Positions 37,912 through 50,900 of a DNA stretch of 64,000 bases are shown in pieces; position 1 is the first letter of the stretch, and every line of letters starts with the position of its first letter. The position numbers and the translations under genes are program-made. The notes below the pieces were generated by a model. That model was given only the letters and a program-made list of their open reading frames with translations. It did not search any database and had not been told where the DNA came from. The stretch covers positions 1-64,000 of the forward strand of contig MPNW01000476.1 of the NCBI GenBank assembly GCA_011800805.1. The letters are read 5' to 3'. The stretch comes from Hirudo medicinalis. Lineage: Eukaryota > Annelida > Clitellata > Hirudinida > Hirudinidae.

Positions 37912-40284
37912 TATTTTTGTTGCTACTCCGTTACAACCTTAATTATAAATTCATCTAATGTAAGTGCAGAGCACAAAAAAGTTGAAATCATTAAAATCAC
38001 TAATTTTTATATAATATCATATGGCAATATTGATACCGGCAACTAAATATAGAATAACTTGGTTATTCTTTTAAATAAATAAAAATAAATATATATAGAG
38101 AGAGAGAGTGAAAGAATGCCTGTTCTGTTCAAAGAATATATCTATGTCTTCTCAAAATAGCTGGAATAGATTTTAATCAATTGGTTGATACATAAAATAA
38201 TAGTAACTGCCAATTAATTTTAAAACTAAATCTGAGATAACTAACCATTAAATCTTGCATTTGCAAACCAAGCCTTAAATATCCTGGACAAAACAACTTT
38301 CACAAAACGCGCATCAGCAATTTTTGATAAAAAAAATAACAAGGTGTTTCTGCAATCCCCAGGTCCAAAATGATGAACAATTTTTATTCGTTTGATATAA
38401 GTCACATTTTAAAAAGTACAACATAAAGTCACCGCAAAAATGTTACGCGAGTTAAAGCAATAGTTATGAAAGATGCTAATTTAAAAAAAATCTATGTAAA
38501 TACCAATTTAATTTGACTTTTATTACAGCATATTCATTGATGCATTCGATGTTTGTTTTAACAATTTTTGTTGCATAATAAAGCACATAAGCACTTTTGT
38601 TTATGTCGCTTAGTGTTCGTGATGGCAAGTTGTTTCTCTTCAGTTTTAGCAAGGTGCTTTGGATCTTGAAAATTTTCATCCCAGGTAATGATTTGAAATA
38701 TTATTTTACATAGCATCTTGTCGTGAGACGCATTATTTTTCTTTTTATGTGAGTCGGTGAAAATTGCCGATGGTGGTTTTACCAAATGGCGTTTTTATTT
38801 AACTCCAACTACTGCTAATTCTCACTTAAGAGGCACTCATTAAATAGTGAGATTGATTCACATTTTGAGGTTTGAATTTCATTTAATTTGATATAACTTC
38901 AATAAATATTTTTAGGAAACTTTATTCTTAAGTTGTTTGTGTTAGAAGTCATTTATTTAAAAATGCACTTATTTCATATTTAGCAACCTTGATGTAATGC
39001 AATTTGTTTTTCTTTCATATTATGTACTAATGTAAGACTTTTATTAGTTTCATTAGGAATATTTTCTAAAAATCTCTGGTACATCAGTGAGATAAAGAAA
39101 GAAATAACTTTAAAAAAATCATTTGATTGATTGGAACTTTTCTTAGGTGCATGTGTTGTAGATGTTTACAGGACTGTAATTTGTGTTTACATTGTACATT
39201 AAATACTAACCACTAGTTCATGTATTATTAATGCTATTGCTTTTTAGTTACTATAGTATTTATAATAATACTATTATTGTGATTTGTGTAAATACATATC
39301 TAATTATTATTATTTTAAAGTGAATAAACCTCAAACTCATTTTCAGTTGATTGTATCGTTGTCGCAAAACTAGAGTTATATAACACAACATTAGGTGCAC
39401 AATAACAAGACCTATGGAAGCTAACCACAAGTTGATCTGTAACTTGAGAATTTGATATATTGGTTGAATAAATAAACTTTTCAATGCACCACAGCTGAGA
39501 GTTCAATGCCTGATAAGCAGACAGCATTTAGATGAGGTGGTTATCACCAAGGAGCAAGTGCGTTTCATTTTTGGTGATAACGGTTCATCAACTACTCCTA
39601 CAATAGTTGCCGATAAATTCGTTTCGTCGAAAACGAAATCAGTAGGTCGATGACAAACATGTAGTCGTCGATTAATCCTCTCGAGCTAAATGCATTCGTT
39701 TTCTGAAAATCAGGCGCAGGTCGACAATTCTGCGGGTGCGATGAGATTATTCTGCCGGAGGTCGTGTTTTTAGAATAAGTCGTCTGTGCTTCTTATTTTA
39801 AACTTCACCGTGATTGCGACTGTTTCTCTCTTTTCTGTCGCTCTTCAACAAAATTACTTTTTGGTTTGAAGTTTGTTTTGGCTTTGTTCAAAATTGTAGG
39901 CATGGAAAAGCAATTTTCGTCTGCTTCATTTTAATCATAGAGGGACAAATTAGGCAATTTCATTTCTGGGAAATCATCCGATCGGCAATTGTTCACGACG
40001 CACGCTTAATTATGTTAATTACTCGGCAGTGATGATTGCGATCCCGAGCATTTGAAATTTTAAACATTGCAAGTGTTTTCAACAAAAACAGAATTCAATA
40101 AAACAAAGACTTTTACAAATTTATTTTCTGTAAAATGTAGACTAGTCAGTGGAAAATAATTAACCTTATTACATGTAATGATAATTATTGATAAAGGAGA
40201 AACCATTAGTGATGTGAATAATAGAGAAATGGTTGCAGCCACAGAGTGGGATCTGCAAGAAGAACCTGAATTCAATCCCCAGAG
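37912..40284. other. Divergent intergenic region between ABCC and MARCH genes
   Basis: The two genes point away from each other, so both promoters should lie here. The ABCC first exon(s), if any lie upstream of 37911, were not found. A short (GA)n follows a TATATA run near 38090-38110. Small minus-strand frames (38476-38785, 39260-39527) have no recognisable similarity. Confidence 0.55.
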
Positions 40285-41422
40285 ATGATCGGATATGTGG
40301 ATGACGTCGACGATTCCTTGTCTGAAGTTCGAGTTGAAAATGGCCACGAAACGCCCCTGGTTAATAAATTAATTTTATAAAATTTGATAAGAACGCTTTT
40401 ATTAAAATAGGATCGTATATTTTATCACTTTTCTGTGCTTTGCTTTACGTTGCTTGGTCTGCATTTAGAAGAAGGGCTGCACCAAACAGAGGGCGACAGA
40501 GATTGATGGTACGAGACATCAATATATTGATCGCCATTTAAAATCACTTATTGTTTGCACCTAATTTGTAACCAATACCAAATGCCAGCCTTAAACTATC
40601 TTATTTGGTTATGTGGTATTTTGTAACGAAAAAATAATAATAATTAAAGCAATAATGATGTAATAATAATTGATAATAATATTAACACAAACTAACCATC
40701 CTTGCAGATCCACTTTTCCAGGGATGGCTCCAAAAAGGATATACTAGATCAGACGGCTTCCTTTGCTTCTCTGACTTCCTCGTCCACCGACGTCTGCCGC
40801 ATCTGCCACTGCGAGGCTGATCCGCAGCACCCGCTCATATCCCCCTGCTCGTGCTCTGGCACCCTCAAATATGTCCACCAGCACTGCCTTCAGCAGTGGA
40901 TAAAGAGCGCCAACACAAAGTCGTGCGAACTCTGCAAGCTGGAGTTCAGGATGACGGCCACGGTCAAGCCATTCCGCAAGGTTGGTAGCCCTCGTTTTGA
41001 GCACGTCGACTTTTACAATCTCCAGAGCTTCCATATTTTCATGATTTCAGTGGCAGAAATTGGAGATGACAAAAGTTGAGCGCAGAAAAATCATCTGCTC
41101 TGTGACATTTCATATTATAGCCATCACCTGCGTCGTCTGGTCCCTCTACGTACTCATAGAACGTACCATGGAAGAGATCAAGTTGGGAAATCTGGAGTGG
41201 CCCTTCTGGACCAAGCTCGTCGTTGTCGGGATAGGTTTCACAGGAGGCCTCGTCTTCATGTACATCCAGTGCAAAATGTACTACCAGCTTTGCAGGAGAT
41301 GGCGAGCCTACAATCGGGTCATCTACGTGCAGAACTGCCCGGAAAATATCGAATCCAGTGCAAAAGGTAGCAGACCTTCTCTTCAGCTATCGGCTTCTGC
41401 CTCCCGAAAGAACTACCAATGA
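40285..41422 (+). CDS. MARCHF8: MARCH1/8-like membrane RING-CH E3 ubiquitin ligase, 3 exons
   Basis: Ubiquitinates membrane proteins to direct their endocytosis and lysosomal sorting. Exons 40285-40359, 40708-40980 and 41051-41422 give 239 residues in phase. The RING-CH finger (C4HC3) runs from [20 protein letters not shown] through [12 protein letters not shown] to CELCKLEF; all eight zinc ligands are visible. Two membrane helices follow, [20 protein letters not shown] and [20 protein letters not shown], then the conserved [13 protein letters not shown] tail motif shared by MARCH1 and MARCH8. The first exon ([20 protein letters not shown]) is inferred from phase and coding look only. A 40-nt candidate exon at 40469-40508 breaks the frame and was left out. 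The C terminus is short. Which of the MARCH1/8 pair it matches is not resolved, as expected before their vertebrate duplication. Confidence 0.92.
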
Positions 41423-42072
41423 TTTGAACTCTGGGGAACTACCAGATTCTTAAATAATTCTTTTGAGTCTTTTGAAAAGGTTTGAAGCGGATCCTAACTC
41501 ATGCTTGGTTTCTTTGCTCAGCAGAAATGGACATTTTGCGGTTCATCGTTCGGAATGGATTGTTGCTGGCGATTGTGATGCTTACTTTACACAAATTATT
41601 GGCTTATATTTATTTATTCAAAGTGTTTTTGTTGAATATGTGTAATTGTGGTGTGTTAAATGACTTTTTCGTTTGTTTTCAAACCTTTTCAGTGGGATTT
41701 AAAGGTGTGCTCATGTTTTGCTCGTCACGACGGCACTGAAGTGCCCTGCCTTGTGAATTGACTTGCTGCCGAATCGTCTGCATTTCAATGTCGATCTGTG
41801 GGTTGCCCTTCTTATACAAGAGTAAGACTGCAGTACCTTGACTAGATGGCCTGTTCTGGCATGCCTTTCGGCTTGCACTAGCTCCTTCCCGAGCAATTTT
41901 GCTTGAATCATCGACTAGCATTGACCAAGTCCATAAATGTAAATAATTTGTTTTGCAAGCATTAGCTTAGTAAATTGAACCTTTGTGTGAACCCATAATC
42001 ATATTGATTGTTTCGAAGAGAGTTGCTGGTTTAAGTGGCCCACTGCATAATTGTGGATTCTTCCTCTACATC

Positions 42073-42246
42073 CAGTGCCAGATTTAGGCATGGTCGGGAT
42101 GTGCCACTGCACAGGGGTCACCACCAACCAGAGAAACTTTTATTTGCTTGCCAGTGGGAGGGGGGCAAGAGGACTGGCGCAGAGGCTCATAGGCCTCCAC
42201 CACCACACTGCACCTGGACCTCCACATCTAGATAAATCCGGCGCTG
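42073..42246. mobile_element. Non-autonomous hAT-type MITE (174 bp)
   Basis: The element begins cagtgccagattta and ends taaatccggcgctg. These are inverted repeats matching at 12 of 14 positions. It is flanked on both sides by the identical 8-bp sequence tctacatc (42065-42072 and 42247-42254). An 8-bp target duplication with CAG...CTG ends is the signature of hAT transposons. There is no transposase, so it must have been mobilised in trans. Confidence 0.88.
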
Positions 42247-44460
42247 TCTACATCCATGCGTTTAGAAACTTGATTTCCTTTATTCGTTTGTGAGGTTTTT
42301 TTATTCTCGAAAATGATTAATATGGAGCTACTCCTGAACTAAGAATTGACAGTTGAATAAAATACACATCTTGTCAGATTTTCATATAAAACTTCCTTAA
42401 ATAATCTCTTGCGAACTTCGTCGTCTGGTATTAAAATATGTTTAAAATAAAAAGTAGGAATGTAATGAAGATTTAAACCTCAACAAACCTATCGACGAAA
42501 TTGGTTCGTCTTTTCCGTCTCACACGTTGCAAGATGCTGACGGGAGCTGTTGGACGGAGTTAATAAACACTCGCCAACTGGAAAAGCTTCATTCGAGCCC
42601 CGTCTGAACGGACTTAGCTGTCGCTTCGAGCAAGTTACCGCTCTTCGATGTTGTTGCCACTCGTTAAGCATTCGTCTGCTAGAGGAATTTTTTCGAAAGA
42701 TAATCCTGAGGCGAATTTCGATTTATTTCACATTCTCCATTGTTCGGCCTTGTTTAGATAACTCTTTAGTAAAACTTCCCAATCAGAGATGGAGATCCAG
42801 GTTATTAGACAATTTTGATAATTTTTTTCATTGTATTTAAATTCATGATATATCTCTCTTTTTCTCTTTAATAATTATTTATGATATTTAAAACAAAAAA
42901 GACATGAAACAGAGGTTGACTCGAGTGTTTTGACGAGCTTTGTTCGTCGCTTGAGTAATGTTTCAAGGCGAAGATCAATCTTTTTGGACTCTTAAGTTAT
43001 TTGCAACTTGTCAAAAGAGCTCGATTTGACGAGATTTGACAACCATGTCTTAAAGCCTGTGTTGCAGAATGTAGCTCATTTTAAATTTCATGAAATAGAA
43101 GCGATAATTACTCTCGGTTTCCGGCCAGGCGGTGGTGACAATTGGCGAGAATTGATGGCCACGTAATGTTAATAATACAAGCCGCTACAACCGTTGTCTA
43201 CTCGAGATGAAAACAGAACACAATGGAGATGATGCATTTCCTTTATGATGGGAGGTTTAACCGCACCATGTTTAGAGATGTGGCTGCCTCTCAGAAGTTA
43301 AACGAAGAAGCAATTGTACGAGAGCCTGTTTAAAAAAAAAGTTGGATGAATTGAACTGTGAGCTCTATCCTGAAAACCATCCTGAAATGGGAAGCGATGG
43401 CTGATAAACTTGTTAAAAACATTTTATAAATTGTCAAGTTGGTTGTTCAAGTATGTTTCAAAAGCATATACGAGCGGAGAGGAGTACTTCACAAGCGCGG
43501 ATTCACATCGGTTACAAAACAAAACCTTGCTCATCTTTATATTTGTGGCTCACCAACTTAACCTCGATTGTTATAGTTCAAGGACGGTCATTATCCATCA
43601 CGTTTCTAGTGGCCTGCAAAAGATTCCTACTTTTGCAAGAGAGTGCCTACACGTCCAAGACATGGTAACATGATGTTAGCAGCATATTTTAAAGTATTTG
43701 GCAGGAATTTGAATTAAAACGCAAGAGCTTGTGTGCCAAGAAACATTTGAACGTTTGGTCCAGGAGCTCGAATATCTGATTTCTGTATTGAAATTGATAT
43801 TTTTTTTAGACGAGTTCGTGCAGGGAAATATTTTGTTTAAAGTATTGATTGAGTCGTTTAAACATTATCGTTCGATGCTGTAGAGATCGTAATCTGCAAT
43901 TTATTACAAATTATAATAACAGTGATCCTACGAACGAGACCTTATTTGTCACGATGACAAATACATAACAAGTGGAGTTTTTTTTTCGGAAATTACTTTG
44001 TGAAGCGATCGCCTTTTAGCGTTTGAAGGCTTGTTTGCCATCGGAATTATTATCATTTCAATAATATTTTCATATTGTTCTATTATTATTATTACTATTA
44101 TTATTATTATTATTACAAATTGTTATTATTACTCTGAAATGACAAGCACGCACGTGGTCGGTAATTTTTCTGTAATTTCTGCATACCTTCGAAGATTGCT
44201 CGAAGAAGAGGAAACAGTAAAAGTTGCAAATATTTTACTTGAATTCCTTCTCCAATGCGGGGGGATTGTTCCTCTTTTGGAGTGGGGGGAAGGGGCGCGA
44301 GTGAATCATGGGGTGATAGCCTGGAGATACCTGCTATGTATCAGTTTTTAATAGAGCAATCCGTATCTTGTAACCTAAACACAGTTTCATAAGTTGTCTT
44401 CATAATTTTCCCAGAAATAATCATTTATGATTTGCTTCATCAATTTTTCTCCTATTTACT

Positions 44461-44492
44461 CCATCCATCCATCCATCCATCCATCCATCCAT
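44461..44492. repeat. (CCAT)n microsatellite
   Basis: Eight perfect ccat units. Confidence 0.9.
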
Positions 44493-44958
44493 ACCTCCAC
44501 CCACCCAGTCAGTCTCGTTACGAGTGGAAAATATTTGCGACAGGCGATAATCGCTTTGTTTACGGCAGCGTAATTTATTCTCGATTACTTAAAAAAAAGT
44601 TGCTAGCCTATTCTTACTTTGTCACTAGTATCATCATCATCATCACCAACACCATCGTCATCATCATCATCATCATCAACAACAGCATCATCAATAGTAT
44701 CAGCATCATAACATCGGCTGATTATAATAACAGTCAGCGATCTAAATATCAGTCAGTCGATAATGGCTACTTGAACGGCTTCGGAGGAGTTGCATCCGGG
44801 ATGAATGATACTCCCAAGTTAAGTTCACTTTTCGTACGAGAAAGAAGTCGTGGCGCTCTAATAACAACAAATAAATAAATAAAAAGTAACAGTATTAATA
44901 ATAATAATAATAATAACAAGAACAAATAAGAAGTTGATTCTGAACTTCTGCCATGCAG

Positions 44959-47900
44959 AACGGAGGGTCAGATGTTCCACCTTCCAGCTCCGGGAACCTC
45001 CTTTCCACGGTCATGGATCTCATCAAAAACGAAGCAGACGTCAATCAGGGATGCGATGAGGTGAGTGTTTGGTTTATCTCTGGCATGTGCTTGTTTAAAA
45101 CTTCGATGCATTGGTCTTCATGCGAGTGCATAGGAAAATGATGATGATGGTGGTGATGGTGATGGTGATGATGATAATGATGATGATGATGATGGTGGTG
45201 GTCTGATAAAGAAATCAAACTTCAAATGATGGCGATGATGATTGCGGAGATGACGAGATGATAAAAGAAATCGAAATTCAAATCTTGATGCATTCTGAGA
45301 TTTGAATCGAATGTTTCTTTTGATGTCTCAGGTCTTTTGATGCGCGCTCGATTCCACTTTCCACGGAAATAATAACATCACCATAATGGATACTTTGCAA
45401 CAAACATGGTCGTCATCATCACCATCACCACGAACACCATCACCCATCGCCAACATCATTTCCATCACCTTCACCATCATCGTTATCATCATCTCCTTTA
45501 TCATCATCGTCACCATAATGTTTAGATGGGCACCACGGCTCTCCATGTATGTTGCGAGGCCGGCCACCTGGATATAGTTCAACTGCTGATCAAGCGTGGT
45601 GCCAGAGTAAACTGCAAGCGTCGAGTGAGTCATGACGTAATTAATTATGTAATTATAATAACAAGTTTATTAATAGATTTGCGTCTGCTAATAAATCAAC
45701 GTCCAATCCTTTCGCTCATTTATTAACTCTTCCTGCTTTTCATCTATCCATTCATCCATCCATCTCTTCCTTCATCAACACTGTGATGATGTAGGATGGA
45801 ATGACCCCCCTGCATGCAGCAGTTAGGGAGAACCACGTGACCATCGTCAGGTACCTCCTGGATCATGGGGCAGACCACACCGCTGCAGACAGGGTATGGA
45901 TTAATTATGGATGCCATGCTGACATCGAATCCGTACTTCTGCATTAATCTTAAAAATATATTTTTATTAGTGCAATTATCATTGCATAACTATTATTAAT
46001 TATTCAGTGAAGAAAAACAATGGTTAATATCAATCCAGCTTCCAATGCATGTTTTCGAGTTAATGGTCAGACGGTCAAAACAATTAAGAACCACTTTGTC
46101 GGTTACATTTAACCAGCTGGTCAACAACACTTATTTCAAAATCTAAACAATACTTAAGATGGCTTCCTGAAATGACAGAATTGACAATTCAGAAAAAAAA
46201 GAAGCTATATAATAATCATTTATCATTTATTCAATTAATTGCGTCTCTTCTCTCGTAATCATTACCATAATATTAGTAAGTCTACACTTCGTTAATCGTG
46301 GATGAAAATTAACCTTCCAAACTTCAGACAGGCCACACTCCACTGACCTTGGCTCTGAACTTCGGTAACAAAATTCTAAGTTCTGTCCTCATCAGCCACG
46401 CAGAATGTCTGGGGAAGAGTCTTTGGCATGCCCACAGGGAGAAGAAACTGTCAGCGCTTCACGCTGCTGTCAGGAGAAACGATGTGGATGCTGTTTCGCG
46501 CATCCTTAACAAGTTCAAAGCAGACGACAACGGAGAAGCATCTGAAGTCTTCTATTCAAAACTCCACGAGCCGAGCAGGGTATTATTAATTAATTTGTGA
46601 TTCTTTGAATATTCATCATGACATATTAAGCCACACTTTGGTAGGCTTTGTCAATTATCTGTCATTAATTTCGCGTTGTATCGTGTTTCGAACAATGAAC
46701 TCATCCATCATCCATAAAAAAATTAATGTATGCACATAAATTATGTTAATCATATTATCAATGTTAATCATTACTAATTGATTTTTTATTTGAAAGAATG
46801 GCTTCACTCCCCTTCATTCGGCTGCTCAGTACAACAGCAAAGAAGCTGCTAAGCTCCTCATTGGCTACGGGGCCAACGTCAACTTTCCTGCTAAAGTATA
46901 TCATAATTTTTATTATTAACCCTTTAACGAAACTGTAACAAATGATGTAAAAATATATGTTTAATTACAATAATATTAAATTATATAAAAATATATAATA
47001 CACCTTAATGTTTTCATTATATACAGAATAATTTATCAAATTTATTATGTGTTGTACATAATATACAATATTATTACCTATTATGCAATGTATACTACTG
47101 TATAGTATAATATACAATTATAGATTTTTTTTCTTTATATGTGGATGGGTAAATGGATATATGGATAGATAGTTAGAAATCCTAAACCCGACCACCTTCG
47201 CTCAACCCGCGGTCATCCCCCACCCTTCTTCGTCAATCCTTACCCTCTTGGTCGACCCGGGGTCAACCCATTCTTTTGGCCAACCCTTACTCTCCGTGAC
47301 CAAGCCTTATAATTATTATTGCTGTTATTATTACCATTATTATTGTTAAAAATGAATATTTGTTCTAGCATTCCGTCACTCCTCTCCATGTAGCCAGCAG
47401 ATGGGGAAATCCAGAAATGGTCAACTTGTTTCTGGATGAATTCGGTGTCATTGAGTGTTCTTCAAAGGCAAGCCACACATTTATGAAATATTTTTTTGCT
47501 ATTATCTTCAAATTGTAAGATTATTTAGTTGATATGATATAATTGTAATAAATAAAAATTCTAACAAAATTATTATTACGAGAACGCTTAAAAATGCTTA
47601 ATAATGGTTAAATTAATGATTTATTAAAGGCATTTTAAAATAATAAAAATTCTAACAAAATTATTATTATGAGAATGCTTAAAAATGCTTAATAATGGCT
47701 TATTAAACGCATTTTAAATATTCTTTAAATATTAAACATTTGTTTAGAATATTTAAAATGTTCTATTAAATTTATAACTTAAGGTAAATACCCACCAGTA
47801 ATTCATTGAAATATCGAATAATTCCTTCAATAATTTTACTGACTTCAACCCAAACATGTACGTTCAGGACAAACTTACTCCATTGCATTGTGCCTGTCGA

Positions 47901-50900
47901 AACGGACACATCGAGGTTGCCAACATATTGTTGAGCAGGGGGGCCACGGTTTGCAAACCAAGAGCCTCCTCAGCCCGCTGCACCTGGCTGTACAGGCTGA
48001 TCACGTGCCCACCTGTGAACTCTTGCTGCACTACTTCGCTAACATAGACGATGTTACCTGTGTGAGTTAATTGGATAGTAGCTTCTTGGTTACATGGTAA
48101 TACTAATATATATATAATAATGATGATCATATATATATATAGCAACTTAAGAGATCTGATAGTAGTTTCCTTCCATGAAGGATTTCCTAACTCCGTTACA
48201 CGTGGCAGCCCACTGTGGAAACTACAATTCGGCAAAGTTCCTCCTCAACTCTGGATGCCTCGTGGAAGCCAAGGCCAAGGTTTTTACCTCCATAAAATTC
48301 TTCATCGACCGTCAATGCGTGACTTGTGGATGCTTGAAACCTGTTTCAATCAAAGTTTTAACTAGTGACTTTTCACCTTAAGATAGCTCTCTTACGCTAT
48401 GAAAACAATAGTTTGTTTTGCAATAAATAGCATTTATTCAACTTAAGACGTTTTATTTTGGTTATCTGTAGGTGACGTTTTAATGTCATAATTTTTATTT
48501 ACGATATTATAATGTCGTGATCAATAATTATAATGCCTTGGTAATTATGAACAAATTCAATCGATGCCCTGTAATCTACACTTCTGCATGACATCCACCT
48601 AGTTCATCCGATATTTACCTCTCTCGTTATCAATAAATCTTACAAAAATGGGTAAAAAATGGTTTACCGCTACAGAATGGATTCACTTCGTTGCACGTGG
48701 CATGCAGGAAGAACAGGAAAAGGATCGTCGAATTGTTGCTGCGGTTTAAGGCCGATGTCGAAGCCACTTCAGAGGTTTAGTAAATCGAAAATAATTTCAA
48801 TTAATTTATTTTTTTCAATCATTTTTTGTTAAGTTTAATTATTTCTTGTTTAATTCTAATAATAATTCTAGAGAGAACGCAAAAGTAAGTCCAAATGAAT
48901 GATAGTGGATACTGAATGTTTGGAATTTTTTTTGGAGGGGGGTGTGAATATAAACCTGACTAATGCATAATTAATTAAGACTCCAAACTTATAAATTAAT
49001 TTTTGAATCAATACAGAGGATCGAAACTTATTAATGTTTCAACTAATATGTTTTTAAATTGTATTGCAATATCACCATAATTAACACAACTTAGAACCGA
49101 TTACAGTTAAATTAACAATCGAACTTTTCTGGCACATTCCAAAGGCAGGACTGACTTCCCTGCACGTTTCCAGTTTCCTTGGACACCTGGACATCGTGAG
49201 AATCCTCCTGGACGCTGGAGCTCACATCGACTGCAGGAACCTGAGATTGGAAAGTCCAATCCACCTTGCCACGAGGGGTGGAAACATTCAAGTGGTTGAA
49301 CTTTTTCTGGACAGAGGAGCGAATGTAAACTCACAAGCTAAGGTGATCGGCATGTCATTTTCCGTTGTCGGCTTTTTCATAAGGTCATTGTTGATGCTAC
49401 ATGTTATCATTTACACGATTAAATAACAAAAATTATATAATTTATGAATGAAATAAACATAAATAATATCAAATGATAAGTAATAATAATTATGTTTAAT
49501 TAATTATAATAATGTTATATTATATTATTATTATTATTATTACTATAATAACAATATAATTAATATTATTATGGAATTATCCCTCACATTATTATGTCAC
49601 ATTATCCCTCTCGGCTTTCCAGCCGATGAAGGATGAATCCGGAGCACCACGAGAACTCTTAGTGATTATTATTATTATTATTATTATTATTATCCCATCA
49701 GGAGTTACAGACTCCGCTACATGTTGCCAGCCATTCCAGCCAGCTTAGCCTCATGGATCTCCTGATTGCAAGGGGTGCTGCCATTGACCCCCTCACCTCA
49801 GACGGATACACACCACTCCACATGGCCGCAGCTCAGGATAGCGAGGAGGCCATTTTGTGTCTGCTGAGACACGGTGCTGATGCAAATCTCCTGACTAAGG
49901 TTCTTTACTTGTTACTTCGTGTTCTACTTTTATTCGTTACTTCATGATAGTGATGTTGATAATGATGGCTACGAATGGAAACTAGGAGTAACAAGAGCTA
50001 TAACCATCTTATGCATATTTTAAATTTAAGTAATTTAATTAAATATTCTGTTAAGTGAAATTGAATAATTATAAAAAGTAATTTATGCAAGCAATCGTAC
50101 TCGTCTAAGCGCCATTGATTGCGCTAAATTTCTTTTTCCATTCAATCCCTCCCTCAGAGAGGATTCTCACCCCTCCACATGTCTTGCAAGTACAATAAGA
50201 AAAGGTCAACGAGAATGTTACTGGCAGGGGGCTGCGACCCCAACGTAAGGGGCTTGAATGAACTTACGCCCCTTCTCCTTGCATCTCATTACGGTTACCA
50301 TGACATCATCAAACTCCTGCTCAAATATGGAGCCGATGTTGGCCTGACTGCCCTGGTTAGTAACATCTGTTTTATTGATGTTTTGTTTTTACAAACAAAC
50401 AAACAAACCCAGGAATTCGTGTGTGCTGAAGTGATTTCAATTAAAACTATTTTGTTGTTATCATCATCGTCGCCGTCAAGTTGTTGCCATTGCAATAAAT
50501 AAATAAATAAATCATCGCTAACATAATTAATTATCACTCATCGTAAGTAATTACTCATCATTATAAGTAAATATTCATCATCATAAGTAATTACTCATCA
50601 TCTTAAGTAATTATTAATCATCGTAAGTAATTACTCATCATCTTAAGTAATTATTAATCATCGTAAGTAATTACTCATCATCGTAAGTAATTACTCATTC
50701 TCATAATTAAACACTCATCACTGTATCCATCAATCAACATCACGATGGATAATTATTAATTAAAAATATTAATTTACTGTCAAAAGTTACCAGCCATTAT
50801 CACAATTAGTTACTCATTGGCATAATTAACGGGTGGTCCCCATAATTAATTACTCGTTCCTATCGGCTACAGAACGGTTACACTGGCCTGCACATAGCAG

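Larger units (their letters stand above)
41423..44958. other. Intergenic region with a MITE
   Basis: No gene was recognised. A minus-strand frame at 41679-41921 (contains DIEMQTIRQQVNSQGRALQC) looks protein-like but has no family I can name. ATT/CAT microsatellites lie at 44075-44115 and 44628-44700. The ankyrin promoter and first exon(s), with the start codon and repeat 1, should lie in or near the right half but were not found. Confidence 0.55.

Noticed and set aside
38476..38785. Minus-strand frames near the ABCC 5' end
   Set aside because: They do not resemble an MRP N terminus and have no donor that would join in phase to the first ABCC exon.
40469..40508. 40-nt candidate exon in the MARCH gene
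   Set aside because: It has plausible splice borders, but its length breaks the phase between exon 1 and the RING-CH exon, which join perfectly without it.
41679..41921. Minus-strand frame of 80 codons 3' of MARCH
   Set aside because: It looks somewhat protein-like but matches no family I know and lacks other exons; left only as a note in the intergenic entry.
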